Positions 46,561-58,291 of a DNA stretch of 64,000 nucleotides are shown here, piece by piece (positions within the stretch are counted from its first letter, which is position 1; every line of letters begins with the position of its first letter). The DNA is taken from NCBI GenBank assembly GCA_030068075.1, contig CM057827.1, positions 74,104,500-74,168,499 on the forward strand. Direction: 5' to 3'. The notes beneath the pieces were generated by a model. The model was given only the letters and a program-made list of their open reading frames with translations, had not been told where the DNA came from and searched no databases. This DNA comes from Paguma larvata (lineage: Eukaryota > Chordata > Mammalia > Carnivora > Viverridae). A program made the translations under genes and the position numbers.

Positions 46561-47269
46561 GAACACTGCAACTTGTCTAAAATATGAAAAATTTTGTTGT
46601 TACCTAGTCATTCCTTCTTTGCTAACCTGAATATAAAACATATACTGTTTATTATATATTGTAAAAATGGAAAGTTGAATTTTCAAAATCAAGATGACAC
46701 TGTCTTCAGAATAAAAATGGAAAATGTATAAATTTCCTTAGAGATACAGTTCAAGAGTATTGTAGGCAGAATATTAACAGAACCAGACGATTATTTTGAC
46801 CTGTGTGGGATAAAGTACAGGAATACAGAGAGAACCTAAGAAGTAATATTTAGGATCAGTTTCAAACGATTTTAGAAGAAATATAAATGGCCCATGACAG
46901 TCTCTCCAAGTAGCAGAAACAAAAAAATAAAAACTTAATGTAAGAAATAGCTTCAGAATAAAGAATAAATCAATAATGTGGCTCCATATCCCTTTGTTAA
47001 GTCTTCAGAAACACTAGAGACAGAGCCTAGTAGAATCTTGACTGGAAAATAAGATCTCCAAGAATCCTACAGGTTTTGATCACAATAGCCAAACACACTT
47101 AAAGTAGAAAAATATATCTCAGACAGAGTTTGAGAGCTTTTGGAGCATGAAGTATACACAAAAAGTTTCCTAAGATATGTACAAAGTTTTTAGAGAATTA
47201 TTCTGGAGACACAATAGTTAAATTGGACTAAAAAGGACAGAGTGGAAAATATAGAGCCTTCTTGGCAAA
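46561..47269. other. Intergenic, no gene seen
   Basis: AT-rich; probably diverged L1 leading into the fragment at 47270. Confidence 0.4.
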
Positions 47270-48010
47270 AGGACTGAAAGGACACTACACAGAAGATGAT
47301 ATCCAAATAACAAACATTTGAAAAATTGCTCACTACCATTCCTCATCAGGATGTGCATAGATCAAAAGTACAATGAGATGCTAACTTTAAAGAACTGTTA
47401 AATTTAGAACTCTAAAAGTACAAATTCTTGCGAAGATACAAAACAATTGTTTCTCTCCTGTATTGAACGTAAGGGCATAAAATGTCATAACCGCTATGGA
47501 AAAGTAAAGCCATTTCTCAAGCACTAAAAATATCCTGACCCTATGTTCCAGCAACCCAACTCGAAAGTGTGTGCACAAGAGAAATGTGAGCAAATGTCCA
47601 TGGAAAGATTTATATAAGAATGCTCTTGTTACCTTTATTCACGCTCCCTCTAAATTCAAGACAAAAGCCTCTTCGGTTGTTATATATTTAGAAAGTGGAA
47701 TACTTATCAGTAAGAAACATGGATCAATTTCAAAAAAAACATTAAATTTAAAATGCCAGTCACAAAACAATATGTATTCTCTGGTCCCATTTATATTATT
47801 TTCAAAACATACAAAACTAACACATGTTGATAAAAATAAGAACAGTGGTTATTTCCAGGGATGTAATTGGCTGGAAAGAATTTCAAGGGAAGTTTCTGAT
47901 ATGTTGGAAATACTCCATATCCTCTTTGTCATGGTCAGAAGGTGTATACATGCTCAAAAATTCCCCTAGCTATATACTGAATTTTGTACATTTTATTGTA
48001 TATAAATTAC
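47270..48010 (+). mobile_element. Ancient L1 ORF2 C-terminus and 3' UTR
   Basis: Sense remnant: 'ctcactaccattcctcatca', 'ctatgttccagcaacccaac', 'gaaatgtgagcaaatgtcca' and a 3' UTR ending near 'gtatataaattacaattcag'. A 132-residue open frame inside it (47571-47969) is a by-product of this fossil. Confidence 0.65.
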
Positions 48011-48672
48011 AATTCAGCTAACTTCAGAAAACACCACCATGTACAAACATTCACACACTAATATTGACCCTCTACTTATAGGTCTAACGACTTGTCTTTC
48101 ATGCATTCAAAAAATGATGCATTTAGGTTTAATTATCGTAGAACACATTGGAATGGCCAAAAAATATTTTTAAATACCTTATGTTTTCCAAATTAGGAGA
48201 AAGAGATTAATTCCCTACCCCCCCTTCAATTTTTTATGTATTTGTACATGTGGCTTTGTAGTACAGGCATCTCTGTGATTATGGCTTCTCTGTCCCATTA
48301 CCTTTCTCCTATTTTTTCCATATGTGTCTTGTCATGTTTTTCCTTCTGTTCTCTCTTTTACATTCATCTTATATTTCTAGTTTTCTGTCTTTCTGGAAAT
48401 TTATCCTACAGATAACCTTTCAAGAAGCAAAATGACATGTATTCAAAGTTATTTATTTGCAACACAAATTTAACAGGAAAACACGGCCAACAATATTATC
48501 TCCATCCCTTTACCTCTTCTCTCTACTTTTCATGATCTCCCACTCCACTTCTGGCTGAACCGGACATAAATTTGAATGAAAGTATATTTGTATATTTTAT
48601 TTCTTTTGAATTTAAATTTATTATTTAATTTTAATATTAAATTAAAAATTTAAATTTATTACCTTAATTTTA

Positions 48673-48885
48673 TTTTATTTTAAATGTTTATTTATTTTTG
48701 AGAGAGAGAGACAGAGCAAAAGCAGGGGAGGGGCAGAGAGAGAGGCAAACACAGAATTTGAAGCATGCTCCAGGCTCTGAGCTGTCAGCGCAGAACTCAA
48801 CATGGGGCTTGAACTCATATACCATGAGACCATGACATGAGCCAAAGTCAGCCATTCAACCGACTGAGCCACCCAGGTGCCCCTG
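48673..48885 (-). mobile_element. CAN SINE (SINEC)
   Basis: Antisense copy. Duplication ttaccttaatttta at 48659-48672 and 48886-48899. Confidence 0.94.
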
Positions 48886-48899
48886 TTACCTTAATTTTA

Positions 48900-50415
48900 A
48901 TATGACTCAGATTCATCTTATCTTCCCTTTTAATGTATAACAAAGAAATGACATTAAATGGATTTTTGTATGATTAAATACTTTTTCTTTCATGTAATAT
49001 TCTTTAATTGAAGAAGAGAAAGACCTTCATTTTGCTATGGCAGAACACAGGAACTACATATTCAAAAAAGTGAATAACTATAAATACTAAGATCAAAAGA
49101 ACTAGTGTATAAGACACTAGTGTATAAGACACTGTTTTGCACCCAAAATATGCACATACTAACATACTTACCATTGACTTAGCCCCACTATTAACCTCTT
49201 TAAACACTAATGTGTTCTCATCACTTATATGAATTATATAAAAAGATCTAAAATAACCTCCCCAGGCTTACTACTTTCTTTATGGTTAATAAACATGTGT
49301 GACAGTCCATTAATGCTGTCCCTGTTAAAACATTCCATTTAAAATTATGACACGATCCAGTGGGGCCTTACTTAGCTGACACACTTGTTGAATATTTTTA
49401 ATCCTTAAAATGTTCTCTATTTCCACTTGACATTCTAATAATTCCCATGGGAATCACTCTGCATGCGTAGGTAGCTATAAAACTCCAAAGCATATTCCCC
49501 ATTGCATCACAAATGAGAGAGCAGATTTCAGAATTTATGATGTCCCTCTATGAGGATATACATTAAAGGAAAAATTCAGGAATGATCAAATAATCTCCTT
49601 TTCATCAGAAGGAAGAGTATGGCTCCCTTCTTTAACTAGCATTGGAGCCTAAGGGAGGTGAAATTTCTGGTCATTCTTCATATTTAAAGAAAATGGAGAT
49701 GAAGAGTAGAAAAAAAAAGTCATACTATCTGTCTGGGACATCTGGTGCCTTAATATGCATGAGAAAAGAGTAATCCTGCAGAAACAAAAAGGGTAAGATC
49801 AAAATTCAGACATATAGCATTTTCTACCTTGTCCCTCAAATATACCTCCCACCAATCTGCCTCATGAATAGTATTATTTAAAGGGTCTACAATCTTTAAT
49901 TGCACTATTATAAAGAAGAGAAAATGCCAATATCTTAGGAAAATTCACATCTGGATTTAAATTTGAGTATCACACAAATGACTAGGTTTTCCCCATGATA
50001 AATCAGAGACAAGGGGAGAATAAAAATCAGGAATTTTAAGTCAGAAGGTGTAAGCTGAGTCCAGAGACAAACTTCATGACTTCGCAAGTTTGCAAACCTC
50101 TTGGTTCCCACATTCAGTTGGCATGAGTTTCTTTTCCTGCATATGGTCTCAGCATACACTACATATGGCTCAGAGTTAGGGATCTTAAAACAAGAAAGAC
50201 TTGATTCACAATCCTAACTGAATTAGGTAAGAAAACTTTGCACTCTTCCTTGAAACAGCACAAGGTTTTACCTTGAAATGACTCATATTTAAGCAGTCAC
50301 CCTCTCTGGGATTTTGTGTCCAACACAGTGACACAAAAATCTACTGACACAGGGTACACTTAGCATTTTTGACTAGAATTTGTTTAACCACTGAGTGCTT
50401 TCTTAGTTCAGTTTG
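48900..50415. other. Intergenic, no gene seen
   Basis: AT-rich sequence. Two perfect tandem copies of a 15-bp unit, actagtgtataagac, lie at 49101-49130. No coding signal. Confidence 0.5.
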
Positions 50416-50419
50416 TGTA

Positions 50420-50590
50420 GATGTGATATGCCTACTAATCAACACATTTGATCTTCATATCGACCCTGTGCAGTAGAAAGAGTGGATATGCTATTCTCCT
50501 TTATAGATTAAAAAATTCAGATTTTAAAAGACTAAATTGTTTGCATAAGGTTTACAGCTACCAAATTGTAGATATAGTAACTTAAATAAG
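50420..50590 (-). mobile_element. MIR SINE fragment
   Basis: Antisense MIR layout: 'tttgatcttcatatcgaccc', 'ctcctttatagattaaaaaa' and 'gtttgcataaggtttacagc' in the order of the MIR consensus. Confidence 0.6.
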
Positions 50591-51350
50591 ATAGAATAGT
50601 TCCCAAAATAAGGTTCTATCTGTAACATTCACGATACTATCTAAAACCTGAAAATATTAAAGGACAATGGAGGTTTCCATCATCTAATGTAGCCATTCCA
50701 TTGAATTGATAAGTAACTCTCTGGGTGAAGATTTGTGCAACTGAATAAAGTTTTACATAATTCTCAACTTTAGTATTGATTATTTTTTAATGTACTTCAG
50801 CTTGATGCACATTTTTCAAAACTCATAGAAATGGTTAAAAGTATATTTTAATAATTTGAAAAAGGTTATGAATATAGTATCAGAAAACACACTGTCATTT
50901 TCAATCATCTTGGCAGGGGTGGTTTTAAGGGAATTTAGATTAAAGCACAAAGATAAATCACTTTTATTTCTATCAGAATGAGTTAGACAAAATATTTGAG
51001 AGAACATGAAGTAACTAATGAGTATTTGAGACTAAGTAAATTTCAATTAGCCTAACATCCAGGAAAAAAGTCTTAGCAGTGAAGAGCAAGTTAAGCAATG
51101 TCAATCTGTTGAAAAATCCACTGGAATGGAACACTTAGGAAGCACCTACCATACTCCCCCTACCTTGGAGAAAAACAATGTATTGTCTCAGAATTAATGG
51201 AAAGATAAGTATTGAAAATATTGAAGTAGAATATGTGCATAAAACAAAGTGAAAACACATTAATACTAAAAGAATGTGGGCAAATGAGAGAAAGAGAAGG
51301 ACCAGAAAAATCAGTGAAGAGGAAAAGCAAGGGCTCTGTGGAGAGAAACC
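50591..51350. other. Intergenic, no gene seen
   Basis: AT-rich, no recognisable repeat or coding signal. Confidence 0.5.
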
Positions 51351-51352
51351 AC

Positions 51353-51382
51353 AAAAAAAATAAAATAAAATAAAATAAAATA
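51353..51382. repeat. (AAAAT)n microsatellite
   Basis: Five units of aaaat/taaaa. Confidence 0.92.
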
Positions 51383-51814
51383 AGGCAAATGTAAAAAGAA
51401 TGTTTGAGAAAGTGAGTGTATAAAATAGAATTAGTAGGAAGAGAATGGATAAATATGAAAAATTTTAAAAGGAGCAAGAGAAAATAAAAGGGAAGAATTG
51501 AAGGAGACGTTAGGAAGGTGATCAGTCTCCAAACACTGGCTCCAGGAGGTGGTATGATAGCAGCTGGAATCCAGGTATGTTCAGTGTGGCCTGCGGATGC
51601 AGTGTATCTGCACTCTGAGAAAGAGGGCCGGGAACCAGCACCCTCTCTACCTGCACATCTTTAATGTTAGATGTGTTTTTCTATCAGTAGAAATAACAAG
51701 GAAGGATAAGGGTGACCAAAACACTCAGGTCTGTATTTTAGCCTACATTGACAATACTTCTTTGCCTTATCTGACTACAACAAAAGCTTGTGGCCGTAAG
51801 AGTCATTGTTTGGG

Positions 51815-51818
<4 letters not shown>

Positions 51819-51855
<37 letters not shown>
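51819..51855. repeat. (GTT)n microsatellite
   Basis: About twelve GTT units. The cysteine-rich peptide tail it would encode in one frame is an artefact of the repeat. Confidence 0.95.
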
Positions 51856-51856
<1 letters not shown>

Positions 51857-52135
51857 TTAGGAATCCATTTTATGCAGAGTAATGTCCATCAGATGTGTGC
51901 CTGTCCTCAATCTCTGTGATGAACACAACTTGAGAATCACAGGAATAGAAGGTATATAAATGAGAATGGGAGAAGAAAGTGAATTAAAGATGTGAAGTAA
52001 TATGCAATTCCATCTGTTAGTAACAGGGAGTAGAGATGGATACTGGAAAAATAAAAGCAGGAAAAGAGTGGGAGACTGTAACTCTCAAAGTGCTCTCTGT
52101 ATCTTGAAATGTCAACCCCCAAATAGTATGAAATA

Positions 52136-52384
52136 GGGGCGCCTGGGTGGCTCAGTTGGTTCAGCATCTGACTTTGACTCAGGTCACGATCTCATGGTCT
52201 GTGAGTTGGAGCCCCGCATCCGGCTCTGTGCTGATGGCTCAGAGCCTGGAGCCTGCTTCAGATTCTGTACCTCCCTCTCTCTCTGCCCTTCCCGTGCTCA
52301 CACTCTGTCTCTATGTCTCTCAAAAATAAATAAACGTTAAAAAAAATTTCTTTAAAGAATAAATAAAAACATTTAAAAAAAAAA
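52136..52384 (+). mobile_element. CAN SINE (SINEC), young copy with duplicated tail
   Basis: Sense copy with pristine head ggggcgcctgggtggctcag. The A-rich tail occurs twice (ataaataaacgttaaaaaaa then aaataaaaacatttaaaaaa). Duplication agtatgaaata (52125-52135) / agcatgaaata (52385-52395). Confidence 0.94.
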
Positions 52385-52593
52385 AGCATGAAATAACTGT
52401 AAGTGATTACCTGGAAAGCCAAAAACTTAATAGGCGGAAGGTTCTATTGACTTACTTTCCTAAGAATAGATTTGTATACACAGAGTAAGAAATAAATGTG
52501 GAGACCTATAGGCATCTAAAAGGGTAAAAGACAAAAGGAAACTCCTAAGCTAATTTCAAGGACACCAAAGATAATTTTTCCCGTTTCTTTTTT

Positions 52594-52870
52594 TTCTTAG
52601 TTTTTATTTAAATACCAGTTACTTAACATACAGTGTAATATTGGTTTCAGGTGTACAATATAGTGATTCAACACTAGATACAATACCAACTGCTCATCAC
52701 ACGAAGTGCATTCCTTAATCCCCATCACCTACTTAACCCACTCACCCCTAATCCCCTCTGGTAACCTTCAGTTTTTTCTCTATAGTTAAGGGTCTGTTTC
52801 TCAGTTTGCCTCTCATTCTCTCCCTCTTTTCCCCCTCTTTGTTCATTTGCTTTGTTTCTTAAACTCATTT
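52594..52870 (-). mobile_element. L1 3' UTR fragment, antisense
   Basis: Antisense 3' UTR: 'agtttttatttaaataccag', 'gtaatattggtttcaggtgt', 'tccttaatccccatcaccta', 'tctatagttaagggtctgtt'. Same family as the copies at 16432, 21898, 32093 and 36160. Confidence 0.82.
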
Positions 52871-53204
52871 TGTGTGTTTTGATACCTATGTGAATATGTA
52901 TCTGTATGCACAAGTATGTGACACATTACAAATTGCTTTTCTATAACATGTGGCTGCTAGTTACAAATGTTACTGGTCACATAGAACATCACATGTTCTG
53001 ATGTTTCCTAATTATTGTGCCCTAAAATACCAGTATATTTCCTAAATTTCCCATGAGTTTCTTTATGGACTTCTTAAGGTTGATTTTTCTTTAGTCTTTC
53101 CCCTTTTTCCCCTCTCTTCCTACCTTCTCTTTCTAGGGATGCTATCAAAAATTCCTGTCAAATTTCAATAGGGAATTTTTCTACAGTTTTTCCCACCACA
53201 TTTA

Positions 53205-53620
53205 ATGGTGCTTAAAAAACGATTTATTGAAATGTAATCAACATATCATAACATTTACCATTTAAAGTGCATAATTCAATGGTTTTAAATGTATCTACAA
53301 AGCTGTGCAACTATCATCATCATGATAAATTTTAGAGCATTTTCATCACCCCAAAAAGAAAACATATGAGCAGTTACTCCCCATTGTACTGCAGTCCTAG
53401 GCCACCACTCTTCTACTTCCTGTCTCTATTGATTTGCCTTGTCTGGAGATTTTCATAAATTGAATTGTACATATGCAGTCCTTTGTGACTGGTTCCTTTC
53501 ATGTAGCATAATGTTTTTGAGTTCACTTATGTTGCAGCATTTCACAATAGATCATTCCTTCTTGTTGTCAAACTATATTCCATTGTATCCATAGTATTTT
53601 TTAAAAACAACTATTGCATG
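53205..53620 (-). mobile_element. Ancient L1M 3' end, antisense
   Basis: 'tttattgaaatgtaatcaac', 'ttaccatttaaagtgcataa', 'tgtgcaactatcatcatcat' and 'ctattgatttgccttgtctg' match the shared pattern of L1M 3' ends. Confidence 0.72.
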
Positions 53621-54885
53621 TAATTCAAATCAAGGGAAATATTGTTATATGTCACATTATAATATTTTGTTACTATTAGCAATCTTTCATTTTTAAATCA
53701 TTCATGCCAAATATCTATATATATCAAAATATATGTTTATTTATAAAATATGTTTCTACTATTATAGTAACATACAAATTAAAAAATAACCACAAATATA
53801 ATTCTAAGTAGAGTTCTTATTTAGACCAGATTACAGCCTGAAAGGGTAAATATTTATGCAAGCAATATTATAATTAATTAAGTAATACCAATTTACAGAC
53901 TCTGATTAATAATGTCCTAATCAGTTTAAACTAAGGAATACATACCTCTTATTTTTTTCTACTACTTGTAAATGAGAATGAAGAAGTCATTGCAAAACTA
54001 AACATCTTAACAACAATTCATTTATTTTTCTCATTTGTCCAATGAGTACATCATACTATATGTTCTATGTGGCCAATTCCAACTCTATCAGGCTTTATTA
54101 GTTGAGATATCTGAAATATTTTATATATTCTGATAAGTTTTATATGAAAATATTTGTGGGAAGGATGTCACTTGGCTATCATTCTGAGATCTGAGGAAAA
54201 AGGAGGCTATGGATACATGGTGAACAAATAAAACTGGGTTAGTATTAATTAGGATTGAAGAACAGAGTATGCAGCAGATTCAGGATGGGAACCCAACCAA
54301 GAGTGTAGCTAAGGCAATAACTCTAAGTTAGGAGAATGTAGAAATCTTATTTGAGACCCAAAACCACTTTGGAATAAAGGTGCACAAGGACACCAAAGCA
54401 GAACAAGTAAGAAACCCATTTAGAAAAGAAGGCATAGAACTAGGGCAATAGGAACCAAAGAAAAGAAGCACTTGCAAAAGCACTTTGGTCCATGAGAATG
54501 AGAAGTTATCAAAACCCAGCAACTACTGTAAACATTAGAGACATTGCACCACGATTAACCAAAAGAAAAAGTCTGACAAATTTACTAATGATTAAGTTTT
54601 GTTTTAATCAGGAAATATCAAGCATACTTCAAGCAAAGTAAGCCAGTGTCCTAGAAAAGCACATTACATAGAAGTACATGGTTAAATAGGAATGAGAGTG
54701 TGGTTAAAAGGACAATGGCTCAGGGGGAAATCAAGAAATATAAGGTAGAAAGGTCAACTCAAAACATAAGATAGTTATGGCCATGTGATTTTTTTCTGCT
54801 AGGCAAGTGTTGGAAGTGGTAAATGTTTTTATCTGAGAAGAGCTATGGAGTAGATGAAAAGGTATTTATAACATAATATTTTTAT
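53621..54885. other. Intergenic upstream of OR4N5, no gene seen
   Basis: AT-rich sequence. No promoter can be assigned by eye. Confidence 0.5.
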
Positions 54886-54899
54886 CTTTGTTATTCTGC

Positions 54900-54901
54900 A
54901 G
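54900..54901 (+). other. Candidate splice acceptor before OR4N5
   Basis: The pyrimidine tract tttttatctttgttattctg leads into CAG, 11 bases before the ATG at 54913. It is the best acceptor seen before any of the four receptors. Confidence 0.6.
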
Positions 54902-54912
54902 ACAGAGGGGAG

Positions 54913-55848
54913 ATGGAGAGGGAGAACAGCACAGTGGTGACAGAATTCATCCTCCTTGGTCTGACCCAGTCTCAACATGTTCAACTCCTGGTCTTTGTGC
55001 TAGTCTTAGTTTTCTACCTCATCATCCTCCCTGGAAATTTCCTCATCATCCTCACCATCAGATCAGACCCTGGCCTCACAGCTCCCCTCTACTTCTTTCT
55101 GGGCAACTTGGCTTTCCTGGATGCATCCTACTCCTTCATTGTGGCTCCTAGGATGCTGGTGGACTTCCTCTCTGAGAAGAAAATAATCTCCTACAGAGGC
55201 TGCATCACTCAGCTCTTTTTCTTGCACTTCCTTGGAGCAGGGGAGATGTTCCTTCTTGTTGTGATGGCCTTTGATCGCTACATCGCCATCTGTCGTCCTT
55301 TGCACTATTCCAGTGTCATGAACCCTAGAGTCTGCTATGCCTTGCTATTGGCTCTGTGGCTTGGGGGCTTCAATCATTCCATTGTACAAGTAGCCCTTAT
55401 TCTCCACTTGCCCTTCTGTGGCCCAAACCAGCTGGATAACTTCTTCTGTGATGTGCCACAGGTCATCAAGCTGGCCTGCACGGACACTTTCGTGGTGGAG
55501 CTCCTGATGGTTTCCAACAGTGGCCTGCTCACCCTGCTGTGCTTTCTGGGGCTTCTGGCCTCTTATGCTGTCATCCTCTACCGTGTGAAGGGACACACCT
55601 CTGAAGGCAAGAACAAGGCTCTTTCCACATGTACCACACACATTATCATTGTGTTTCTCATGTTTGGACCTGCCATCTTCATCTATACTCGCCCGTTCAG
55701 AGCGTTCCCAGCTGACAAAGTGGTTTCTCTCTTTCACACAGTGATCTTTCCTTTGATGAATCCTGTGATTTACACCCTTCGCAACCAGGAAGTGAAAGCT
55801 TCCATGAGGAGGTTAGTGAGTCATCACATGGTTTGCAGAATGGAATAG
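54913..55848 (+). CDS. OR4N5: Olfactory receptor, family 4 subfamily N (OR4N5 orthologue)
   Basis: Intact single-exon odorant receptor of 311 residues. Seen: N5-S-T glycosylation site, GN at 41-42, APLYFFLGN from 57 (subfamily N has APLYFF where most receptors have TPMYFL), Cys97 and Cys179, DRYIAIC from 121, SY at 217-218, [10 protein letters not shown] from 235, and NPVIY at 283-287. The words [14 protein letters not shown] and [10 protein letters not shown], and the C-terminus MVCRME, match human OR4N5 better than OR4N2 as I remember them. The coding sequence is visibly more GC-rich than the three other receptors. It is the last receptor before the large L1 and sits in the same orientation as OR4L1. 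No lesion is seen. Confidence 0.96.
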   Translation: MERENSTVVTEFILLGLTQSQHVQLLVFVLVLVFYLIILPGNFLIILTIRSDPGLTAPLYFFLGNLAFLDASYSFIVAPRMLVDFLSEKKIISYRGCITQLFFLHFLGAGEMFLLVVMAFDRYIAICRPLHYSSVMNPRVCYALLLALWLGGFNHSIVQVALILHLPFCGPNQLDNFFCDVPQVIKLACTDTFVVELLMVSNSGLLTLLCFLGLLASYAVILYRVKGHTSEGKNKALSTCTTHIIIVFLMFGPAIFIYTRPFRAFPADKVVSLFHTVIFPLMNPVIYTLRNQEVKASMRRLVSHHMVCRME

Positions 55849-56823
55849 AAGAATGAGACATGCACCATAGGAGAAAGTCCAGTTGGAATTAATTAAATCA
55901 CTTTTCATTAATGCACTATGTGAGTCAGTCATCTTAGGAAATACTGCATTTATTAAGCAATTCCAATTTTTGGGCACTATTCTAGATACGTGAATAAGGC
56001 AGGTAAGATTCTAGGCCTCTTGGGGTTATATTCCAGAAGATAAAAACAGATTAAAGTATTAAATTGAACCCCCCCCCAAAAAAACTCATAATATACAAGA
56101 GAGACAGTGCTCTGAAGCAAATGAAACCTATCGCTGTGATAGAGTTTGACAGGAAATGGGAGTTACTTTGCTTTTGGTTGTTAAGCAAGTGGTGGTTAAG
56201 AGTGGTGGTTAGCTGATATCCAGATGACTTGAAAGAAATATTCATGCAATTTCCTGGGGACAGAAAATTCCAGAAAATACTAGTCTAGAAGATGACTAGT
56301 ACAAGGGTAAAAAGATTTTATTAATTGATACATTCTAGGATCATAAAGAGAAATGTGGTAGCTTGTCAAATATGTTGATATATGTAAATAAATAAGTATT
56401 GAATACAGACTATATAAAAATAGTATGATGTCTTCTAGGGTATATGTGTGTATGTGTGTGTCTGTGTGTGTAAATGCCTGACAATATCCATGAAAAAATG
56501 ATAGACATAATAGGATTATCATTGATATGACTAGATTAAGATTTGCTTTCTTGTCACATGTTTTATATTTATTTATATTTTTCACATTCTCTGCTTCATT
56601 TTGGTTTAATTGAAAAAGGCAAGGAAATAGATACTCTTAGAGTCTCCAGAAAGGAATGAAACTCTGCCAACCCTCTGAGTGCAGCCCAGTGAGAGTTGAA
56701 TCAGACTTCTGACATAAAGAATTGCATGAGAATAAAGTTGTGCTATAAGTCACTAAGTTTGGGGTAATTTGATACAATACAATAGTAAATTGAGACAACA
56801 CAGTCTGTTTAAATAGTAACATA
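55849..56823. other. Intergenic, no gene seen
   Basis: AT-rich sequence between OR4N5 and the full-length L1, with a short TG-rich run at about 56442-56472. 56660-56810 may be the end of an ancient LTR-type repeat, not assigned with confidence. Confidence 0.45.
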
Positions 56824-58118
56824 TTGAGATTTTGGGCAACATGGCAGAGGAGTAGGGGGCTCCAGTATTTCACTTGCCCTTTAAACGGGGAGGACTGAAA
56901 CCACAGTCTCTCTCAACTCCAAGAATCGAGGGAAAAAGGTGCTGCAACTAACAAGAAACGAAGGTGAAAACAGACACGGTCCAGCTAAAACGTGAGTTTA
57001 ATCTGGGTCAGATAAAATGAACTCAGGAAGTTGAGCTGAGGGGAGGGTGAGCGTCTTCGGAGATAGCTGGGAAAGTGCCGATCGAACATCTGAATGAGAG
57101 GGCCAGAGTGGGTGAGACCACTACCATACAGCCCCTAGATGTAGGGTTTTTGAAGAGAAGTTCAGTGGCAAACAGCAGCACTACCCGCGCGCTGCCGGGA
57201 CCGCGCCAACCTCATCCCGAGCCGCGACCACAGCCGGGACTGGCAGCGGGGACCCAGGCAGCCCCAGGAGGCACTGCCTGCGGAGCACCTCTAACCCCAG
57301 CACAATTACAGTGAAATCGAGGGTAGCAGACGGCTGCGTCACCGTCCAGTGAACCGCACTAGGCCGGTGTCGGCGGTGGAGAGAGAACAGAAATAAAGGG
57401 GCGAATAAAGACTCCAGGACTGGTGGCGAGGGACTGGAGAGACGCCATTGTTGTCTCACAAGCCAGGAAGTCACCCCAAAAGCCATCCCTGCAGCAGTGG
57501 AGGCGGGACCCGCCTACACCAAACCATGCTCCTCCCAACATATCAGCAGGAGCGACTGATGCCAAGTGGAGATTGCTGCCTGGAGTAACTCTAGTCATTT
57601 TCTCTTTTTTAAATTTATCCCTCCCTTTCTCATTCCTACCGATCCCCATTCCTGAGCTGGTTATCCAGGGTACTGACTGGCTTAAACATTTTTTTTTAAC
57701 CCACTCTTTCAAGACATGTTCTTTACCTTCTTCTGTACATCCCTATCACTCTTTCTGGAATAACCAGGCCGCATAAGTTCATCTAGACGACATCGATCTT
57801 TATTCCTTTTCCCTTACACCCGTCCTTATTCTGATTTCTCTTAGTCTGGATTAAACCCTTTGGTCACTCTACCTGGGCAAAGTCCATTTCCTTTTTCTCC
57901 CTGCACCTGTCATTGTTCTCTCTGTATATGTTCTGCCACCAACACACTACATACCCTGTCCTTAACGTGTAGCTGGTACTACAGGACATTGCCCTCACAG
58001 AGTCATTTGTTATTCTTTTTTCTGTTGTGAACTGCTTGTCTGGACCATTTGTCGGTACGTTTGAGTATTTCTTTTTTCTATTTGTCTGTCAGTCTGTTTT
58101 CCTTTCCAGGGCAACTTC

Positions 58119-58257
58119 TTTTTTTTTTTTTATTATAATAATTTATTTTCAAATTGGTTTACATATAACACCCAGTGTTTATCCCAACCTGTGCCCTTTT
58201 TAATGCCCATCACCCCCTCTCCCCCCTCCCTCATCCCCCTTACCCTCAGTTTTTTCT
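58119..58257 (-). repeat. Inverted copy of the L1 3' UTR inside the 5' UTR
   Basis: A T-run (58119-58131) followed by the reverse complement of the L1 3' end. For example, 'aaattggtttacatataaca' pairs with 'tcatatgtaaaccagtttga' of 63261-63280, and 'cccagtgtttatcccaac' pairs with 'gttgggatgaacactggg' of 63241-63258. The match continues through the C-rich block to about 58257, opposite about 63180. It ends 35 bases before the ORF1 start. No clear target-site duplication. Confidence 0.85.
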
Positions 58258-58291
58258 CTTCAAGAAACAATCCAAAACACATCTAGCCAAA

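Noticed and set aside
51597..51860. 87-residue frame ending in polycysteine
   Set aside because: The cysteine run is the (GTT)n microsatellite in another frame; no homology to a cysteine-rich protein.
55063..55737. Minus-strand frames within OR4N5
   Set aside because: Antisense shadows of the receptor gene.
57423..57776. 117-residue open frame in the L1 5' UTR
   Set aside because: The GC-rich 5' UTR has few stops in several frames on both strands; no domain is visible and the position is noncoding in L1.
58175..58291. Upstream extension of ORF1 to 58175
   Set aside because: Those codons translate the inverted 3' UTR copy; the authentic start is the MMKRKNSPQKS at 58292.
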